A stretch of 64,000 bases of DNA from E44-bin32 sp041821665 (GTDB lineage Bacteria; Chloroflexota; Anaerolineae; Anaerolineales; E44-bin32). A program made the position numbers and the translations under genes. This document shows, one piece after another, positions 52,749 through 62,455 of this stretch. The notes below the pieces were generated by a model. That model ran no database searches, had not been told where the DNA came from, and saw only the letters and a list, made by a program, of their open reading frames with translations. The stretch spans positions 20,916-84,915 of the forward strand of contig JBGUDT010000005.1 in NCBI GenBank assembly GCA_041821665.1. The letters run 5' to 3'. Each line of letters begins with the position of its first letter. The stretch's first letter is position 1.

Positions 52749-54296
52749 ATGAATAATTTTGGGTTGATCCCTGATCCTGTCAAGGTATGCTCGAAACCAG
52801 GCCATTTCTCTCTTAGTTCAACCACGTGTATCGTCCATGACGACGAGAACCATGAAGTTGCCGTACTCCTGCAAGAAACTCTTCTGGATGCTATCGGGAT
52901 CCGAGTTCCTGTCTTCAGAGATTGGACCAAGATGGAAAATGTCATCCTGTTGAGTTCGCGGCAAGATGAGAATCATCTCGGAGCCGAAGCGTATGAACTT
53001 GAAGTACGACCAGACTTGATCCAAATCCGGGCATCCGATCGGCGTGGGAGCTTCTATGGCGTCCAAACTTTGCTGCAACTCATGCCTCCTGATGTTTTCC
53101 ATACTGACGGACTGACACTTCCTCTGGAGATCCGATGTGTAAAAATTAACGATTATCCCCGATTCTCCTGGCGCGGGATGATGCTGGATGTGAGTCGACA
53201 TTTTTTCCCGATCGAGTTTCTCTATAAATTTGTCGACCTCCTCGCACTGCATAAGATGAACATCTTTCACCTACATCTGACGGATGATCAAGGTTGGCGT
53301 GTGGAGATCGAACAATATCCACGACTGACGAGCATCGGGGCATGGCGGAACGAGACGTTAATAGGTCACCTCCGTCATAGGCCGCATGCTTTCGACGATC
53401 TGCGTCATGGAGGCTATTACACGCAATCTCAACTAGAGGCATTCGTGAAGTATGCACAAGTACGTAACGTGACCATCGTGCCCGAGATTGACATGCCCGG
53501 TCACACACAGGCGATGATCGCAGCGTACCCGGAGCTCGGAATTACGGATGAACACGTGGAGGTCTGGAACCGGTGGGGTGTGAGCCGACATCTCCTCAAT
53601 ATGGAGGAAGATACATTTGTCTTCGCGCAGAACGTCATCGATGAAGTATTGGCGTTGTTCCCTGGTCCAACCATCCATCTTGGCGGGGATGAAGTCGACT
53701 CAGAGCTCTGGGCTTCGAGCTCAGAAACCAAGTTACGGATGAAGCACCTCGAACTAAAAAGCGTACGTGATATTCAACCGTATTTCCTTGCAAAGATAAC
53801 GGAGTACATCGAAAGAAAAGATCGCCGCGTCATCGGGTGGGATGAGATTATCGCAGGCGGCGTCTCGGACGACACAATCGTCATGTCCTGGCGGGGAGTA
53901 GACGGCGGCGTAATGGCTGCCGGTGCGGGGAACGATGTAGTCATGGCCCCTCGGCTTTGGACCTACTTTGATTCATACCAATCCGAGGATACGGACGAGG
54001 AGCCTCTCGCAATTGGCGGGACCATCACGCTCGAGAATGCTTATCAGTTCGAACCCATCCCTTCGGGGATGAGCGATGAGATCGTCGAGCACTTACTCGG
54101 AGCGCAGGGACAGCTCTGGACGGAGTATATGCCCAATACGGAACACGTCGAATACATGGCTTTTCCGAGAACGACGGCGCTTTCGGAAGTCCTGTGGTCG
54201 CCCCTTGCTAACCGGAATTTTGTTGGATTTACACATCGTCTTGTCACGCACTTGCGACGTTTGGACCATTTCGGTGTTAGCTATAGAGTGCCCTGA
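52749..54296 (+). CDS. beta-N-acetylhexosaminidase (GH20)
   Basis: 515 residues. N-terminal GH20b domain (about 1-130); catalytic TIM barrel from FSWRGMMLDVSRHF (about 137) with HLHLTDDQGWR (about 174-184), catalytic Asp-Glu pair HLGGDEVD (about 314-321) and WDEIIAGG (about 362). Removes terminal GlcNAc/GalNAc from glycans, chitin or peptidoglycan fragments. No signal peptide is visible, so it may act inside on imported disaccharides. Confidence 0.93.
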   Translation: MNNFGLIPDPVKVCSKPGHFSLSSTTCIVHDDENHEVAVLLQETLLDAIGIRVPVFRDWTKMENVILLSSRQDENHLGAEAYELEVRPDLIQIRASDRRGSFYGVQTLLQLMPPDVFHTDGLTLPLEIRCVKINDYPRFSWRGMMLDVSRHFFPIEFLYKFVDLLALHKMNIFHLHLTDDQGWRVEIEQYPRLTSIGAWRNETLIGHLRHRPHAFDDLRHGGYYTQSQLEAFVKYAQVRNVTIVPEIDMPGHTQAMIAAYPELGITDEHVEVWNRWGVSRHLLNMEEDTFVFAQNVIDEVLALFPGPTIHLGGDEVDSELWASSSETKLRMKHLELKSVRDIQPYFLAKITEYIERKDRRVIGWDEIIAGGVSDDTIVMSWRGVDGGVMAAGAGNDVVMAPRLWTYFDSYQSEDTDEEPLAIGGTITLENAYQFEPIPSGMSDEIVEHLLGAQGQLWTEYMPNTEHVEYMAFPRTTALSEVLWSPLANRNFVGFTHRLVTHLRRLDHFGVSYRVP

Positions 54297-54373
54297 TATT
54301 TATTTGACCCGTTTATGATGTGTACATATAAGTTTAGATGGTCACACAGTTGATTCTTCTGGAGGTCGTACGC

Positions 54374-54952
54374 ATGGATCATCGTATCAATCAGCAAATC
54401 GAATTCATTATTACGCTTGATAAACTTAAGCATATCCAACGGAGATCCTACCTGATCTCGGGAGATCGTACTGAGAACTCGGCTGAACACAGTTGGCATA
54501 TTGCCTTGATGGCGATGCTGCTCGCAGAATATTCAAATGAGAGCATCGATCTGGAGAGAACGATTCGAATGCTCCTCGTCCATGACATTGTCGAAATCGA
54601 GGCGGGGGATACCTACTGCTATGACAGTGTCGTGGATCAAAAACTGAGGGAAGATAAAGCCGCTGATCAACTGTTTGGCATGCTGCCCGATGATCAGGCA
54701 GTGATGATGCGGGCTCTCTGGGATGAATTTGAGGCTGGAGAGAGCCCGGAATCACGTTTTGCCGCTGCGATGGACCGGCTCATGCCCCTTCTGCAGAGTT
54801 ATCACACTCAGGGAAAGGGCTGGAAAGAAAATGAGATTAGCAAAAGCCAGGTTTTGGAGCGGAATGGTCCGATCGTGGATGGTTCGAAATCCCTCTGGAT
54901 GTATGCGGAGAAACTCATAGAGGATGCGGCTGAAAAAAGTTGGTTGAGTTGA
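54374..54952 (+). CDS. HD-domain phosphohydrolase (YfbR-like)
   Basis: 192 residues. RTENSAEHSWHIALMA (about 31-46) with metal His residues, LVHDIVEIEAGDTYCYD (about 70-86) with the HD pair, and a downstream Asp (MDRLMPLL, about 137). HD hydrolases of this size often are 5'-deoxynucleotidases; substrate not certain. ATG 54374 follows GGAGG (54361-54365); upstream in-frame GTG/ATG are less likely. Confidence 0.88.
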   Translation: MDHRINQQIEFIITLDKLKHIQRRSYLISGDRTENSAEHSWHIALMAMLLAEYSNESIDLERTIRMLLVHDIVEIEAGDTYCYDSVVDQKLREDKAADQLFGMLPDDQAVMMRALWDEFEAGESPESRFAAAMDRLMPLLQSYHTQGKGWKENEISKSQVLERNGPIVDGSKSLWMYAEKLIEDAAEKSWLS

Positions 54953-55062
54953 GTGGCGCAAGACAGAAATATGCTTATACCCGGCATGGTTTCTTGCGAT
55001 CGTGGGCGAGAAATTTATTATCTAGAAGCGCATAGAAGTATGAGCAATTCCAGCGAGGATAG

Positions 55063-56496
55063 ATGGCTGCAGCTTTAAGTTCAAATCGTCGATTTCTTAT
55101 CCTGGTATTTGCACTCGCATTAATTCCGAGATTGGCGCTCGTTGTGTTGACGCGTGATTTACCTATCGGATTGGACGACATGTTTCAATACGATATGCTC
55201 GCCCGCTCGATCGTCGCTGGTGACGGGTATCGATGGTATGGAGAGGATGATCTCAAGTTAATCCAACGGTATCTCCCCATGGAGATACCTGAGGAATACG
55301 ATCCGCGTGGGATCCAAACCAGCTTCAGGGGACCTGGATACCCGGCATTTCTTGCGGTGGCATACCGAGTAGTTGGTGTGGGTGAAGCCCGGTTATTTGG
55401 AGCCAGGATCATTCAAACGTTCCTCATTGCTCTTCTGGCGCCACTCACCTGGCTGTTAGCAACCAAGGTGGGAATAAAAAAAAGGGGAGCCCAACTCAGT
55501 GCGATTATCATCGCGATAATTCCTCTTCTCATTGTTTACCCTCTCGCCCTTGCGAGCGAAAATTTGTTCATCCTGCTCCTGACCATTTCGCTCATACTTT
55601 GTCTTGCCTATATGGATCGTGATTCGAAATTCGGTTTTTTCATCACTGGGTTCATACTTGGATTGACCGCGCTCACCCGATCCGTGGTTACAGGCTTCTT
55701 GCCCCTGATACTCCTGTGGGGATTATGGTGGGGGTGGGAAAAGCGATATCGTCTGCGGAATTCACTGTTTCTTGTTTTTGGCTTTTTTCTCATTACGATT
55801 CCGTGGATGGTGCGAAATTCACTCCTGCATGAGCAGCCCACCTGGCTGGAAACATCTCTCGGCTATAACATGTATATGGGCTATCACCCTGAATCTACGG
55901 GGAAATTCGAATTTGGGATCTCTCTTGATTTGCTCCCCATCCTTGATGACGCCGAACGGCACCAGCAGGGGATGGAGGCGTTTGAGAAATTTGTCCAAGA
56001 GGATCCATGGCGGGTGCCATATCTGGTGGTTCGTAAGATTGGCTATCAGTTCGGATTGGACAAACGTGCTTTAATATATTTTTACTCCAATGGAATCCTG
56101 GGCGCTTTGCCAACGCCCGCTCTGGGCGCCGCTTTTTTTCTGGCAGTGATTCCCTTTGTGATTATCGGGATAGGCGCTGTAATAGGGTTAGCCTTCGGTC
56201 CGTTTGATCAAAGAACGAGCCTGCTCATTATCTTCATCCTTTACTATACACTTGCCCATTCATTGATCCTGGGAGATGCTAGGTTTCATGTACCCTTGTT
56301 CCCGATATTCACGATCTTGACAGCCTACGCATTCACAGAGCGACCCTGGGGTGGAGCTCCCCGATGGCGATTTGCACTTGCTTTCCTGCTCGTAAGCTTA
56401 CTCATCCTGAACTGGGCAACGGAGTTATATTTAGACTGGGACATGCTCAGCGCGGTCTTTGGCCCCGATGGTCACAGGCTTAGGCTGTCCTATTAA
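55063..56496 (+). CDS. GT39-like membrane glycosyltransferase
   Basis: 477 residues, about 11-12 membrane helices. First loop PIGLDDMFQYDMLARSIVAGDGY (partly shown) holds the Asp pair found in PMT/ArnT-type enzymes, followed by SFRGPGYPAFLAV. A transfer of sugar from a polyprenyl-phosphate donor to protein or lipid outside the membrane is inferred; acceptor unknown. A CPBP-family gene follows 25 bases later. Confidence 0.82.
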   Translation: MAAALSSNRRFLILVFALALIPRLALVVLTRDLPIGLDDMFQYDMLARSIVAGDGYRWYGEDDLKLIQRYLPMEIPEEYDPRGIQTSFRGPGYPAFLAVAYRVVGVGEARLFGARIIQTFLIALLAPLTWLLATKVGIKKRGAQLSAIIIAIIPLLIVYPLALASENLFILLLTISLILCLAYMDRDSKFGFFITGFILGLTALTRSVVTGFLPLILLWGLWWGWEKRYRLRNSLFLVFGFFLITIPWMVRNSLLHEQPTWLETSLGYNMYMGYHPESTGKFEFGISLDLLPILDDAERHQQGMEAFEKFVQEDPWRVPYLVVRKIGYQFGLDKRALIYFYSNGILGALPTPALGAAFFLAVIPFVIIGIGAVIGLAFGPFDQRTSLLIIFILYYTLAHSLILGDARFHVPLFPIFTILTAYAFTERPWGGAPRWRFALAFLLVSLLILNWATELYLDWDMLSAVFGPDGHRLRLSY

Positions 56497-56521
56497 GGGC
56501 AAAGTCTGAAGGAGTTAATTG

Positions 56522-57136
56522 ATGCGATTAAGAGAGCTACGAATGGACTGGAAGGTGGTCACGACAATAATCGTATCCACTTTGCTGCTTACGATCGATT
56601 ATTATCATCGGCTATTCCCTTACCACGTCCTTGATAGACTCTTCCTCTACCTCGTCGTCCCGCTCATCATTATCATCTTGTTCTACCGGGAATCTCCGGC
56701 GAAGTATGGCTTCCGAATTGGTGATTGGCGGGCGGGGATAGTCATCACGTCTATTGGAATCCTGGGTGCGGCGGTCGTAATATTTTTCGTCGCCCAGACA
56801 GATGTTTTCCAGGAATACTACGCGCCGCTGGCAAACCTAACCATTCCGATGCCAATTTATACTGCCCTGGAACTATTCGGGTGGGAATTTTTATTCCGCG
56901 GATTCCTCCTGTTCTCGCTCTACACGGTCATTGGTCCGTATGCCATCGTACTTCAAGCTGTACCATTCGCTCTTGCGCATCTCGGGAAGCCGGAGCTGGA
57001 AACCATGAGTACGATTCTTGGCGGAACCGCGTTTGGATATATCGCCTGGCGGACGGGTTCATTTTATTATCCGTTCCTCATCCATTGGTTTATTTTAACT
57101 GCGACGATCTTTATCGCGAGCGGGGGTATGGGATGA
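56522..57136 (+). CDS. CPBP-family intramembrane protease
   Basis: 204 residues, six to seven membrane helices. FGWEFLFRGFL (about 120-130) is the EExxxR motif with Trp in place of the first Glu, FALAHLGKPELE (about 150-161) the HxxxN-like motif, then LIHWF near 190. Abi/CAAX-type proteases cut within the membrane; the changed first Glu leaves activity in doubt. Start ATG 56522 with AGGAG at 56510-56514. Likely co-transcribed with the GT39-like gene. Confidence 0.85.
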   Translation: MRLRELRMDWKVVTTIIVSTLLLTIDYYHRLFPYHVLDRLFLYLVVPLIIIILFYRESPAKYGFRIGDWRAGIVITSIGILGAAVVIFFVAQTDVFQEYYAPLANLTIPMPIYTALELFGWEFLFRGFLLFSLYTVIGPYAIVLQAVPFALAHLGKPELETMSTILGGTAFGYIAWRTGSFYYPFLIHWFILTATIFIASGGMG

Positions 57137-57260
57137 GCGTGGTTCTTAATCCTTTCTCTCTTATAGTCAGGAAAATAGCAGAAACGGAGTTCAGATTGAA
57201 AAAATAGGAGGCAGCCGGATTATGCGCCACGTTGGGGCCTAAAGGAATTGAGGTTATTTG

Positions 57261-57680
57261 ATGAACAGCTATAGGAAAGAATTATGGTTCGATATTCCAG
57301 GAAGACGGGCGTTTATTAATATCACACCTGAGGTCGAAGCTGCCATCGTTGAGAGCGGGATCAGGGAGGGCATTGTTCTTGTGAATGCAATGCATATTAC
57401 CGCTTCGGTTTTTATAAATGACAACGAAACAGGGCTGCATCAGGACTATGACGTCTGGCTTGAAGAGCTCGCACCACATGAACCGACCGACCAATATTTG
57501 CACAATCGCACCGGTGAGGACAATGCCGACGCACATTTAAAGAGACAGATAATGGGTCGTTCGATCGTCGCAGCGATTACGGATGGTGATTTAGATTTTG
57601 GTCCCTGGGAGCAAATATTTTATGGGGAATTCGACGGTCGTCGCCGGAAAAGGGTGCTCGTCAAAATCATCGGCGAATAA
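57261..57680 (+). CDS. YjbQ-family protein (secondary thiamine-phosphate synthase type)
   Basis: 139 residues. VNAMHITASVFINDNETGLHQDYDVWLEELAP (in part, about 40-70), HNRTGEDNADAHLKRQIMGRSIVAAITDGDL (about 80-110) and GPWEQIFYGEFDGRRRKRV are the family blocks; the conserved His/Glu cluster binds metal. Some members complement thiamine-phosphate synthase defects, but the true role is open. ATG 57261. Confidence 0.92.
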   Translation: MNSYRKELWFDIPGRRAFINITPEVEAAIVESGIREGIVLVNAMHITASVFINDNETGLHQDYDVWLEELAPHEPTDQYLHNRTGEDNADAHLKRQIMGRSIVAAITDGDLDFGPWEQIFYGEFDGRRRKRVLVKIIGE

Positions 57681-57918
57681 ACTACAAGATTGATGAGTCT
57701 CGATGATCCTGTACGTACGTCTTGCAGGAGGTGCCTCACGATGGCGCGAACAGCGTCTGAGGTCTCGATCAAAGTTTTTGGGGTCGCTTCTATCAGGGAC
57801 CATAGGAGAAATTGGGTTTAAGTTTTCTTTGATTATGTTTACCAGGAAAAGAGCCTGATATTTTGGACGAAACAATCAGATTACATGATGAAGTCAGTAT
57901 GATCACTGGAGGAATGTA

Positions 57919-58371
57919 GTGGTAGACGCATTAATGAAGGTAGGCAATTTCTTTGTGATGGGTATTCTGAATTCCCCCTTGCACCCATTGATGAGTGCGA
58001 GCACTGCGATCATACGTGTCACCGGACGGAAGAGTGGAAGAATATATTCGATTCCGGTGAACTATGAGCGAGACGGAAATGAAGTGATGATTACGAGCAC
58101 TAGGGATCGCACCTGGTGGAAAAATCTTCGAGGGGGATCTGACGCCAGGTTGCGCATTAAGGGAGAAAGTTATTTGGCCCGGGCTGAGGCAGTCGAGGAC
58201 GATGATGTTGTCGGCGCACATCTTGATGCCCTCCTTCTTCGGCAACCGAATATGGCCAGATTCTACGGCATGAATAAAGAAGAAGATGGCTCCTTTCGGG
58301 GGTCAGACCTCGAGCGAGCTGCCAGCGAGAGGGTGCTTATCAAAGCTGTGTTGTCAGATTCGGTTACATAG
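57919..58371 (+). CDS. DUF385 / F420-dependent nitroreductase-like protein
   Basis: 150 residues. IIRVTGRKSGRIYSIPVNYERDGNEVMITSTRDRTWWKNLRGGSDARLRIKG (quoted only in part: GRKSGR, WWKNLR) is the split-barrel core of the deazaflavin-dependent nitroreductase/DUF385 group. Whether the cofactor is F420, heme or quinone is unknown. GGAGG upstream; GTG start. Confidence 0.82.
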   Translation: MVDALMKVGNFFVMGILNSPLHPLMSASTAIIRVTGRKSGRIYSIPVNYERDGNEVMITSTRDRTWWKNLRGGSDARLRIKGESYLARAEAVEDDDVVGAHLDALLLRQPNMARFYGMNKEEDGSFRGSDLERAASERVLIKAVLSDSVT

Positions 58372-58497
58372 AAGCAAACATTGCTTAAGTCGTTGTGTTC
58401 TGCAATCTGAACGAGGTAGCACGCCGGCTACAATTGAATATGGATGACGCTGTTCTATTGATTCCGACAGAATCTCCTACGGGGACCCCACGGGAGA

Positions 58498-59277
58498 ATG
58501 CTGACCAAGATGCCCTCGAAGCACATATTTCCAATCATTGTTTTATTTTTGGTGTTTTATGGGGCGTGTTCCCCGCTCCAAGCCCCTGAGATACCAACTC
58601 TCGCAAATATGATCGTGATTCCAGCGGGGTGGTTCTGGATGGGATCAGATGGCGGAAGGCCATCGAATCGACCGCTCAGGTATATCTATCTCGACGCATT
58701 TTCGATCGACCGAACTGAGGTCACAGTTGGATCGTTTCATCGATACCTGGAGGAGCAGCAGGATGTGGATCCGACGCTGAACAATGAGATTCTTACATCC
58801 AATCCGAATGACCCCGTGTCAGGTGTGACCTGGGAGGTCGCAGATAGTTTCTGCCAGTGGGTGGGGAAGAGGCTTCCCACAGAAGCAGAATGGGAGAAAT
58901 CTGCGCGTGGCCCGGAAGGTCGAATTTACCCCTGGGGCGATGATTGGGACACTCGAAACGCGAATACGCTTGAGAATGACCAAAACCATGCGGTGCCTGT
59001 CGGCAGTTACCCACACGGTGAAAGTCCATATGGCGTGATGGATATGTGCGGGAATGCCGCCGAGTGGATTGCGGATTATTTCGACCCTGTGTACTATGAC
59101 TATGGTCCGCGGGTCAATCCACGTGGGCCATCTGAAATTCTGGATCATGGTTTGAGAGGGGGCTCCTGGGATTCAAGCGCGGACCAGGCGACAACGTACT
59201 TTAGAAATTCATCCCACAGCATCCTTCCCGATATGCGAGTGGGATTTCGCTGTGCACGATCAATCTATCCGGAGTGA
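58498..59277 (+). CDS. lipoprotein with SUMF1 (formylglycine-generating-enzyme-like) domain
   Basis: 259 residues. Signal with lipobox YGACS (Cys about 24). Domain: IPAGWFWMGSDGG (about 42), SIDRTEVTVGSFHRYL (about 76), PVSGVTWEVADSFCQWVGKRLPTEAEWEKSARG (in part, about 102-135), YPWGDDWD, GVMDMCGNAAEWIADYF (about 178), LRGGSWDSS (about 220), RVGFRCAR (end). Complete domain, anchored outside the membrane. Related proteins are enzymes or sugar/ligand-binding modules; no sulfatase is nearby. Confidence 0.88.
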   Translation: MLTKMPSKHIFPIIVLFLVFYGACSPLQAPEIPTLANMIVIPAGWFWMGSDGGRPSNRPLRYIYLDAFSIDRTEVTVGSFHRYLEEQQDVDPTLNNEILTSNPNDPVSGVTWEVADSFCQWVGKRLPTEAEWEKSARGPEGRIYPWGDDWDTRNANTLENDQNHAVPVGSYPHGESPYGVMDMCGNAAEWIADYFDPVYYDYGPRVNPRGPSEILDHGLRGGSWDSSADQATTYFRNSSHSILPDMRVGFRCARSIYPE

Positions 59278-59401
59278 ACGAATTATTCGATATAACCTTT
59301 TTAATCGCTCATACGCAGGCGTATTGAATTATGTTTCTTGTCTTTTCAACCAGGAGCTCTTGAGCTATGCTTACTTATCATGATGTTGGAGTATCTTTGA
59401 A

Positions 59402-59839
59402 ATGCATGAGAGTTTGAGTCCGCTCATCAGCGATCATCAACAGGTACTATTCCTTGCCCGGGTATGTAAACCCAGGCGGACTCAGCCCCAGGGAGTGCCC
59501 ACATCGCCCTGGGACAAGGTGAAGTTTGTGCGCGGGTATTTCGAGACCCTGCTGAAGCGGCACTTTGCCATAGAAGAAGAGATCCTGCTCCCGACGATTC
59601 GGGGGAAGGGGAGTGAGATTGATCGTCTTGCCGAGGAGATCTTCTCTGAACACAAGCTGATGCACGATATGCTCGCATCATTCCTAGATATCGATGGACT
59701 TTCCGAGAGGCTCGAAGTCTTCGGTGAGTTTGTCGAAGGGCATGTGTACAAAGAAGAACTTGACTTATACCCCCAGATTCCCTCTGTTCTCACGGATCAA
59801 CAGCTTGAGGAACTCAAGCACGCAATTCTCACATTTTAG
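59402..59839 (+). CDS. hemerythrin-like protein
   Basis: 145 residues. Metal ligands in order: H in SDHQQ (about 11-13), HFAIEEEILLP (about 54-64), EHKLMHDML (about 84-92), EGHVYKEELDLYP (about 113-125). This H...HxxxE...H..xxH...HxxxxE pattern gives a non-heme di-iron four-helix bundle that binds oxygen, NO or senses redox. Stand-alone gene. Confidence 0.88.
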   Translation: MHESLSPLISDHQQVLFLARVCKPRRTQPQGVPTSPWDKVKFVRGYFETLLKRHFAIEEEILLPTIRGKGSEIDRLAEEIFSEHKLMHDMLASFLDIDGLSERLEVFGEFVEGHVYKEELDLYPQIPSVLTDQQLEELKHAILTF

Positions 59840-60132
59840 TGAACCTAGCGTTACCAAACCCATATAGTTTCTATAGCTGCCATGGACCTGAATTGAATCA
59901 GACATTTGCCTGAATACAACCCGACGTTCCACCCAAAAACCATAATTTCCCAGATATTCAGATTATAATGTGAACGGTGCGCGCTGATTTAGGCGAGCCA
60001 AATTACATATAAAGCTTAGCCTATATTTGTATTATAATGGCTTATCTAGCAACGAAATCTGATTTGAAGACCCTGAAAAGTGTGTGTTCAGGAGCCCTTT
60101 TGAGCCGTGATGTGATCTAGAGTGGAAAGCCC

Positions 60133-62391
60133 ATGTTCGCGATAATTTTCAAAAACCTGTGGAGGCGAAAAGGACGTACACTTCTGGCTGTTCTCGGCAT
60201 CAGCATTGGTGTTGCGGCCATCGTCGCGTTGGGCGCTTTGGCGAGTGGTTTCTCAACAGGTTACACCGACATGCTTTCCGGGAGCAATGCGGATCTCATC
60301 ATCAGCCAGCCCGATTCGATGGATATCAGCCTCAGCTCAGTGGATGTTGAAATTGGAGAGAAGCTTGTTGCGATGCCTGAGGTTCGGGAAGTCAGCGGAA
60401 TGCTTGAGGGTTTCGTACAGACAGACGGAAGCCCTTACTTCTTTATTTTTGGATACGCCAAGGATAGTTTCGTCCTCGATCGATTCCGGATCGTGGATGG
60501 CATCGGTTTGAATGAACCAAAAGCGACGAAAGGGCGAGGTAAGCCTCTTATTCTGGGATCGGCTGCAGCCGAATCCTTCGGGAAGACGACGGGTGATACG
60601 CTGAGACTGGGGAACAGCGTTTACCGCATTATGGGCGTATATGAGACGGGAGATGCATTCGAAGATGGTGGCGCGGTTCTTCTAATGGAAGAAGCTCAGG
60701 AACTTCTGGGCAAACCCCGGCAAGTCAACTTATTTTATATCCGATTGAAAGACCCCAGCCTCGAGGATCGCCTCAAGACCCGTGTCGAGAGATTATGGTC
60801 TGACCTCTCGTTGACGACGACGGAGGATTTCGCCGATAGTCAGATCATGGGAGACGCACTGAATGGTTTCACCTGGGTCATCGCCGGTCTAGCCATTATC
60901 ATCGGCGGCATAGGTATGATGAACACCCAGCTCATGTCCGTCATCGAACGGACGCGTGAGATCGGTGTGCTCAAAGCCGTTGGTTGGACGAATGGGAAGG
61001 TGATGAGACTGATCCTTGGCGAGTCGCTGGTGGTATGTTTCCTTGGTGGATTTGTCGGGCTCATGATCGGGTGGTTGATACTCGTACTCTTTTCGGATGC
61101 ATTGAGCTTGTTTGGAGCAACTACGACGAGTATTAGTCCTGGTTTGATCGTGCAAGTCGTCATCGTTGTCTTTCTACTTGGACTTGTTGCCGGGTTCTAT
61201 CCTGCGAGAAAAGCATCGAGGTTGGAACCGATTGAGGCAATAAGGTATGAAGGTGGGACTTCAGGAGAGGATGTCCATCGTCTTCCAATCGGGGGAATGG
61301 CCGTGCAGAGTTTAAGGCAGCGTTCAAGCAGAAGCCTGCTTGCCATGGCAGCTATCGCGATTACTGTTGGCGCGATCATGGCTCTTCAAGCGGTGATTAA
61401 TGGTACTGAGGAACTTGTGAACAATATGGGAGTGGCTTCCGATGCACAGATCATGATTCGGCAGGCGGATATCGCCGATACGAGTTTGAGCGCCATCGAC
61501 GAACGAATAGGTGAAAGAATTAGTGCCCTTCCAGATGTCGAATACGTCAACGGGATGTCTTTCACTGCGACTATGCTCACGGATCCCATGGGGTTCTTTA
61601 TCCTCAGTGGTTATGAACCCAACTCGTATGCTGTTCAAAATTTTAAGTTAGTCGATGGAAACCGGATTACGGGCAATCGTCAGATCATGCTCGGGAAGTT
61701 GATGTCCGACACGATGCACTGGGATGTCGGCAAAACGATTGACCTGGCAGGCACACGCTTTAAAGTGGTTGGAATCTTCGAGAGCGACTCCGGCTGGACG
61801 GAGCTAGGTGGCGTGGTGACATTACGTGATGTGCAAGCTTTTGGAGGGCGACCTCGGAAGGTCATGCTGTACATGGTGAAGGTTCATGAGGCTCAGAGAG
61901 CTCCCCTCGTGGTTGAAGATATTAATCGTCGATTTCCAGATGTGCATGCGACTTTATCAGGAGAATTTGCTGATGCGATGCCGGACATGGTCGCAGCGGA
62001 TGCAATGCTGGGTGGGATCTCCTTCCTAGCCATCCTGATCGGTGGATTAGGCATTATGAATACTATGCTTATGGCTGTGTTAGAACGCACCAGGGAGATT
62101 GGTGTCTTGAGAGCCCTTGGGTGGAGGCGAAAATCTGTCCTCGGGTTGATCATGCGGGAATCCTTGCTGCTCGGTCTATTGGGAGGATTTCTTGGATTGC
62201 CTGTGGCCGTGATGCTCGCCTATTCGATGAAACTCATTGAGATGACGTCAGATATGCTCGATCCCATCTGGACGCCAGATATATTCATCCGGGCCATTTT
62301 TGTAGCTGTTTTCCTCGGCCTTGTTGGTGGACTTTATCCTGCGTTACGAGCTACCCGGTTGGAGCCGGTTGAAGCTCTTCGTTACGAATAA
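60133..62391 (+). CDS. MacB/FtsX-type ABC permease, internally duplicated
   Basis: 752 residues formed by two tandem FtsX-like permease units (about 1-375 and 390-752). Each has an N-terminal membrane helix (GRTLLAVLGISIGVAAIVAL; RSLLAMAAIAITVGAIMAL), an extracytoplasmic MacB-type domain and three helices with ERTREIGVLKAVGW (about 274) or ERTREIGVLRALGW (about 650), each ending in PARKASRLEPIEAIRYEGG or PALRATRLEPVEALRYE. Usually two separate chains pair; here one chain supplies both. With the adaptor and ATPase downstream it forms an export or lipoprotein-release system. The 293 bp before it holds AT-rich TATAAT-like sites but no gene. Confidence 0.93.
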   Translation: MFAIIFKNLWRRKGRTLLAVLGISIGVAAIVALGALASGFSTGYTDMLSGSNADLIISQPDSMDISLSSVDVEIGEKLVAMPEVREVSGMLEGFVQTDGSPYFFIFGYAKDSFVLDRFRIVDGIGLNEPKATKGRGKPLILGSAAAESFGKTTGDTLRLGNSVYRIMGVYETGDAFEDGGAVLLMEEAQELLGKPRQVNLFYIRLKDPSLEDRLKTRVERLWSDLSLTTTEDFADSQIMGDALNGFTWVIAGLAIIIGGIGMMNTQLMSVIERTREIGVLKAVGWTNGKVMRLILGESLVVCFLGGFVGLMIGWLILVLFSDALSLFGATTTSISPGLIVQVVIVVFLLGLVAGFYPARKASRLEPIEAIRYEGGTSGEDVHRLPIGGMAVQSLRQRSSRSLLAMAAIAITVGAIMALQAVINGTEELVNNMGVASDAQIMIRQADIADTSLSAIDERIGERISALPDVEYVNGMSFTATMLTDPMGFFILSGYEPNSYAVQNFKLVDGNRITGNRQIMLGKLMSDTMHWDVGKTIDLAGTRFKVVGIFESDSGWTELGGVVTLRDVQAFGGRPRKVMLYMVKVHEAQRAPLVVEDINRRFPDVHATLSGEFADAMPDMVAADAMLGGISFLAILIGGLGIMNTMLMAVLERTREIGVLRALGWRRKSVLGLIMRESLLLGLLGGFLGLPVAVMLAYSMKLIEMTSDMLDPIWTPDIFIRAIFVAVFLGLVGGLYPALRATRLEPVEALRYE

Positions 62392-62455
62392 TAATCGACA
62401 CCTACTTGGCGTTGGAACCTGATGCCGATGTGGTGAACTTTGAAAGGAAATGAAA